This document shows, in pieces, positions 58,125 through 64,000 of a stretch of 64,000 nucleotides of DNA. A program made the position numbers and the translations under genes. The notes below the pieces were generated by a model. That model made no database searches, had not been told where the DNA came from, and worked only from the letters and a program-made list of their open reading frames with translations. Source of the stretch: Blepharisma japonicum (Eukaryota > Ciliophora > Heterotrichea > Heterotrichida > Blepharismidae); contig CATKHK010000060.1 in NCBI GenBank assembly GCA_949751835.1, positions 124,001 through 188,000 on the forward strand, written 5' to 3'. Each line of letters opens with the position of its first letter. Position 1 is the first letter of the stretch.

Positions 58125-61100
58125 ATGAACATCAGATCTTTCTTTGTTTTATTCCTGCCTTCTTTATCTTTGATTACAAATCTCTTGTGCAATCCATCTT
58201 GATGCCCTCTGTCGTCAGTAACATTTACTTAGATAGGAAATGGGATTTGTGATCTGAGCTGCATGGTTTCATTTTGTAATTTTGATTCAAATTCTAATAC
58301 AAACCTGGGTTTAAATCCTGAAAATTCTGATTGTTATCAAAAATGCATAAGCGATTATTCATGCTTTCCCTCTGATCTTGGAAATGGAATTTGTGATCCA
58401 AGCTGCAATAATCCAGTTTGTGGCTATGATTTTGGAGATTGTGGGTATTGCTCATCAGATTGTAAAATCTATTTAGCTTTCAAAGATGATTTAAGCATAG
58501 CATGCTCTGATTCTTGTGATAATGAAAATTGTTATTTCGGCTATGGATCTTGCAAAGATTGCTCACCTGGCTGCAGTCGAGAAATGCTTGGAGACGGAAT
58601 TTGTGACAAATCTTGCAATTTTTCTTCTTGTAACTATGATTTTGGAGATTGTAATAATAATCAATGCAGCCCAGGCTGTGAACTTTGGATGATAGGAGAC
58701 AATAATTGTAATAGAGAGTGTGACAATCAAGTTTGCGATTGGGATGGAGGGGATTGCGATTGCTCTCAAGATTGCCATTCTTATATGAAATCTAATGGAG
58801 TTTGTGACGAAATTTGTGATTATTCATCTTGCAATTATGATGGAGGAGATTGTCAAAAATGTGCTCCAGGGTGCTTAAAGTCTATGCTTGGAGATGGAAT
58901 TTGCGATAGTGCTTGCAATGTAAACGATTGCCATTATGATAATTATGATTGTAGTTGTGCTGATGGTTGCAATACAGAGAGTTATGGGCAGTGCAAGGAT
59001 TCCTGCATGAATTCATTTTGCCAATATGATACTATTAGTGAAACTTCTCAATGTCAAAATACAAACCAAATATTATTCGCTTTACATTATGGGCTTATAT
59101 TTAAAAATCTTATAGCAAATGTCAGTCCAGATAACTGTACAAGTACTACGAGCTGCTTATCAACAGAAGTCCTTGATTCTAGTACTTGCAACTCAAATTG
59201 TAAAGGAGCTTCTTGTATTTATGCATGAAATAATTGTGAAGCAAATACTTGTGCAGACCCCAATTGTTTAATTTGCAATTCAAATGGATTAGGAGACTGT
59301 TTTAAGTGTAATTCAAATACTTATCAATTTTATGGGTATTGTTTGGCTTCATGCCCAGGTGGACATGAAACTATTAATTTACTTGGGGATTATCCAGTTT
59401 GTTTGATTCCTAAAGATTATTCAACAAAAGATAATCCAGCAGTCTATTATGTAACTTCGAAAACAAGTACTGACATTTATGAAGGAAATGGGTCTTTCAG
59501 TAACCCTTTTGCTTCTATTTCTTTGGCTCTTGCATCGATTTATAACAAATATGCAATTATATATCTATTAAATGATGGAGATCATTATTTTACTTGTGTT
59601 AGCACATCAAACCCTATAAGCACTGTATTATCTGATGTGTGTGATCCATTGTCAAAAAGTTTTAGCTTGACAAACCTTGTGATTACTTCATATGACGGTT
59701 CTATGATTGTTGTGAAAACTAAGGCAGATCACAATATTTTTTCTTTTACAATACCAAGTACTACTACTCTTACAATAAAAAATGTCTTATTCAATGGGCA
59801 AGATGTTTTGTCAACTTGCACATCAGAAGCAAACCCTTATTGCTCATACTGCGCTGATATTACGCTAAGTTCTGATGGAAAATATTACAACGATCAAGGG
59901 ACTGTAGTTTCTAATTATCTAGATTCGGCAATATGTGACACATTTCATACTAAAAGTCTCTTTAGTTTATATTTAGGTTCAAATTTACTTATCGAAAATG
60001 TAAATTTTACAGATTGAAGAATGGAATTAAAAACTTTAATTACAAGCTACGGGGCAAATATTTTATTCACTAACGTAAATTTTGATAATATTCGATGTAT
60101 GTGGGGCGTGACAGCCACTCAGCCAGGACAATTAACCCCACAACAAGAAAAAAACTCAGTGATTTATTTTCTTGATTGTGAAGACCAGAATTATAATTGT
60201 GGAAGCTTTGAGTATATCAATGGAGTTGTATCAAGACTTAATAATGGCTATGAGTATGGAGCTGCGCAATTTTCAGGATTTTTAAGTGCAGATAAAATTA
60301 GGACTGTAAAGCTGAAAAATGTAACCTTTGTTAATAATGTTGTCTATTCTCCTTCTATAGCATCTACAACTTATTCGCTTATAAAAATAACTATATATAG
60401 ATCGATTGAGATTTCTGATTGTATTTTTGAAAAAAATATTGCAAATTATGGGCTCATTTATTTAGAACCACTAAATCTAGCATTTCGGAATGATATAAAT
60501 TCTAATAATGAACTGATTGATTTATTATTGTACCATATTTATATGCACGATTCAATTTTTAAAAATAATTATGGAATATATGCTGGAATTTTATGAGTTG
60601 CTTATCAGTCTCAACTACAAAAAATTTTATTAGAAAATTTGACTATAAATGAAAATGGAGTTTTAGCAGGACCTTTAGTATATATTAATAATCTTTATTA
60701 TTCATCTCAATATCTTGTAGATACTTCAATCGCCATAACAGATTTAAATGGAAATGCCATAGAAGCAATATATAAAAAGCGAGATTTTATTTTTAAAAAT
60801 TCAATAATTACAAACAATTATTCAGGATTATATGGGATTTTTGATATCACTCAATTGGTAAACATACGCTTTTACAACCTGACTGTTGAATCTAATGGGA
60901 GTCTGGAAACTCAAAATATCAATACTATTCTATGAAACTATTATGTAGAAGATAGCGATTTATATATAAAAAGCCTTGTCACTGATTCTAATGGTATAGA
61001 TTGTTTTTCTTTATGATCTATTCGCTCTTCTTATAATCATGAGATATTAAAAAGCAGTTTTAAAAACAATGTTTGCCAAAATTCATGCCCATCTCTAAGG

Positions 61101-64000
61101 TTCGAGACATCTGAGAATATTAATATTACTGACTGCAGTTTCGAAAGAAATATGGGATCATCTTCTTCCTATGGAATTTGTGTATATTCTTTTATTGGTG
61201 GAAATATGAAAATTACAAATTCGTTATTTAATGATAATAAAAATAATGCTCCTGGGGGGTTTGGACCTTTATGTTTTTCTCAGAACTTAGGGGATATTTA
61301 TATTTCCAATACCATGATATCTAATAACTCAGCAGATTATAGTTCAGGATTATATTTTACAGGTGGCTCATTAATGATGAATAACGTAACATTTGAATCA
61401 AATATAGCAAGCTCAGGACTTGGAACTCTTTATTTTTCAGTTTTTCCAGGAGCAGAAACTCATAAAATTGATATAAAAAATTCACTTTTTAAAAATAATA
61501 AAAGCTCAAACATAAAAGGAGGTGCGATTTATGTCTCAAGCACGTCATTATCGCAAGATGAGATTAGTTTATCAATAACAGATACTAAGTTTAAGTATAA
61601 CTCTGCACAAATAGGCTCAGCAATATATATAGAGAATAATGTGGTTCTTAAAGCTGATTCTATTATTGAAAATTGTATATTCGCTTTTAATACTGCAGAT
61701 GATAAAGGAACGATTGCTAATTTTTTCCAATTTGGAATACTCAATATCTCTAACTCTTTATTTGTTTCCAATTATGCATATCTAGGGTCTGCGTTATATT
61801 TTGCTTCTTCAGAACAGTCAAGTTCTGATAAATCCAAAATGGTCCTAACTTCTTGCAATTTTACTGAAAATTCAGGACAAAATGTTTTATGTGCTGAAAA
61901 TATCGCAATTTTGTCTTATATTGAAACAACTAAATGTATTTTTGAAAAAAATGAAGGACCTGCTATATATCTTGCTCATGGATATTGAAAAGATACTGAA
62001 TCTATTATAGCTAATTCGACTACAAATGCAGGAGCTGTTTCTTTAACCTCATATTCAACAGCTCATTGTGAGTTAACGAGCTTTATTAACAACACTTCAG
62101 CAAATATTGCAGGCGCAATCAGAGCTGAGGGTAGCTCATATTTTCACTGCAACAAATGCATGTTTTACAAAAATAGTGCTAAATATGGAGGAGTCTTTTA
62201 TTTTAACCAATTATCTTATTTTTTTATCGAAAATTCAATTTTCAAAAATAACTTTTGTAAAGAAAAAGGTGCAGTTGTCTATGTAATCCGATCTAAAAAC
62301 TATAGCATCTTAAGAAATTCCCAACTGTATCACAATCATGCAGAATCAGAGGGCTTGATTTATTCAATTGCATCTAATATTAAAATCGATAGCTGTGAAA
62401 TATATGAAAACACAGCTAATGGGATTACTCCAGGGATTTATTTTACGCTATCAAATTTTACTATTGCTAGCACTCAATTCAAAGACCATAAAGGACACTC
62501 TGGAAGTTTTTTGTATTTAGCCTCTGATAATTGATTATCAGTTGAAAATTCAACCTTTCTTAATGGAAAATCTTTAACATCAGGCGGATCAATTTATACC
62601 CTTTCAAGCTCTATAAATATGTCGGATAGCTTATTTATGAACTCATCTTCTAGTTCAGGTAATGTAATGCTAGCGTTTTCGACATCATTAAATATTTCTC
62701 AATGTAAATTTTTAAACACCTATAGCTCAAGTTTTGGGGGGGTTATAAACCATTTTGGCAGCAGCATTTTTATTCAAAATTCATTATTTGAAAATTTTAC
62801 ATATTCAGCAATTGATGGATCTGAAATGGAATCTTTAAAGATCATAAAAACGAGCTTTAAAAACAGCCAAGGAAAAGTAGGAGGAATAATTAGTTGTACA
62901 AATACTGATTATGTTTATATTAATTCATGCGTTTTCTATAATGGGACATCAATTTATGGCGGTGCTTTATATTTTATCTTTACAGATAATACAATCAATA
63001 GTAAAAATTATGAAATAATTTCTACAGAATTCGTAAATAATACATCATCAGCTGGAGGAGCAATTTATCTAGATAATATAAATGCTGATATTAAATCTTG
63101 CAGATTTTATGGAAATAAAGCACTGGAAGTGAATCAATCATCTGAAACTACTCATAGCTCAGGAATAGGAGGAGCTATGAAATTAGGCTGCAGCTATTCA
63201 GGAGAATGCACTTTTAATGTATTTTCTAATGAATTTGTAGAAAATATAGCAGATTATGAAGGAGGAGCTATTGTCTGAAGAGATGTCATGCCAAATTTTG
63301 AAAGCAATTCTTTTGGAAGCAATAAGGCAGAATATGGTGAAAATATAGCTTCTTATTCTGTTAGTATGAAAATTATGAATACTAATTGAAATGGTTGATT
63401 AAATGATTTAGCATCTGGACAACTATCTACAACTCCATTAATTATTGGTCTCATTGATCATTTGGGCTCAGTTGTTACTACAGATGATTCTAGCGTAGGT
63501 GAATTAATATCACTTTCACAAGATGTTATTTTATCAGGTGAACTTAAAGTTACAGCTTCCAGTGGAATTTTTAATTTTTCTTCATTTATAATTTCTGCAG
63601 AACCAGGCAGCAATTTTTCTATAGAAATACAAACAGATGGGATTGATAATTTAAAAAGCATCAAAGCAAATGATGGCCTTACTTATAATTCAAGTCTGCT
63701 TGTAGAAGTAACCTTAAGAAATTGTGTATTAGGTGAAATTACAGTTGGAGTTAAATGCATAATCTGTCCAGAAGATTTATACAGTTTAAACCCAAAAAGT
63801 GATCAATGTTTGATTTGTCCTAATGAGGCTATATGCTATGGAAATTACACAATAGTCCCTAAGCCAGGGTATTGAAGATCTAGCATGCTTACTGACACAT
63901 TTTGGTCTTGCCCTAATAAAGATGCTTGTATTGGCTCTAACTTGCAAAATATTTCTTATACAGGAAACTGCCTTGAAGGATACACTGGAAATTTATGTCA
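58125..64000 (+). CDS. Giant surface protein, LNR plus beta-helix-like repeats (copy 2, runs off the window)
   Basis: Tandem paralogue of the preceding surface protein; exon 1 58125-58217, 15-nt intron, exon 2 from 58233 to beyond the window end. About 1,950 residues are visible: signal peptide (FFVLFLPSLSLITNLLC), eight LNR modules, Cys-rich linker, beta-helix-like repeats and the start of the EGF-like segment (GNCLEGYTGNLC). Identity with copy 1 varies: the late LNR part and the stretch encoding NFTDWRMELKTLITSYGANI are nearly identical even at silent sites, whereas parts of the beta-helix have many replacements. Where copy 1 has TGA for the Trp of WDGGDCDCSQ, this copy has TGG (58740-58742). 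The membrane part should lie just beyond 64000. Confidence 0.85.
58218..58232 (+). other. 15-nt intron in LNR surface-protein gene 2
   Basis: GTAACATTTACTTAG, phase 0, same position as in copy 1. Retention gives TAG; removal joins CNPSWCPLSS to IGNGICDLSC. Confidence 0.95.

Noticed and set aside
1-64000. Standard genetic code with many pseudogenes or programmed UGA readthrough
   Set aside because: In-frame TGA falls at conserved Trp positions across unrelated families and alternates with TGG between paralogues, which readthrough or decay would not produce.

Overview
The window looks like nuclear DNA of a heterotrich ciliate, most likely Blepharisma or a close relative. Two things seen directly support this. 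First, UGA is read as tryptophan: conserved Trp positions in kinases, WD40 repeats, kinesins, aquaporins and COX10 are spelled TGA, in several cases TGA in one paralogue and TGG in the other, while every gene ends in TAA or TAG. Second, reading frames are broken by 15-nt introns (one of 16 nt) of the form GT...AG with an A at position 10. Established knowledge: 15-nt introns are known from Stentor and Blepharisma, and UGA=Trp separates Blepharisma from Stentor, which uses the standard code. The DNA is AT-rich and gene-dense. I see no tRNA, rRNA, telomere, CRISPR or recognisable transposon. No database search was possible; family names rest on motif recognition.

Layout. 0-9 kb: 3' part of a calcium-dependent protein kinase, a WDR83/MORG1-type WD40 protein, a putative NDUFB9-like LYR protein, two tandem unorthodox aquaporins, an MFS transporter and an unusual kinesin. 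8.7-17 kb: a complete CDPK, a short ribosomal protein eL13, a ZIP metal transporter, an AT-hook protein and a kinesin-1-like heavy chain. 17-31 kb: an ARMC2-like axonemal protein flanked by relics of itself, a cyclic-nucleotide-domain kinase with a DFN motif, a MAP3K-epsilon/Cdc7-like kinase with helical repeats, a tandem duplication holding one intact and one broken NPC1-N-terminal-domain-like gene, and COQ9.

31-48 kb: a small FLYWCH-like zinc-binding protein whose frame is visible only with UGA=Trp, a 3,488-residue EF-hand protein with a possible nephrocystin-1-like C-terminus, COX10 with three introns, an unrecognised gene, a STIMATE/TMEM110-like protein, an MRM1-like rRNA methyltransferase whose start lies 14 bp from the divergent STIMATE start, and a PIERCE-like putative microtubule inner protein. 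49-64 kb: two tandem giant surface proteins with Notch-type LNR repeats, parallel-beta-helix-like repeats and a multi-span membrane C-terminus; the second runs off the end.

Themes: calcium signalling (two CDPKs, the giant EF-hand protein, STIMATE-like), cilia and microtubules (two kinesins, ARMC2-like, PIERCE-like, possible nephrocystin-like domain), mitochondrial function (COX10, COQ9, MRM1-like, NDUFB9-like), and local tandem duplication (aquaporins, NPC1-N genes, ARMC2 relics, LNR surface proteins). Neighbouring genes are often very close, but nothing indicates operons.
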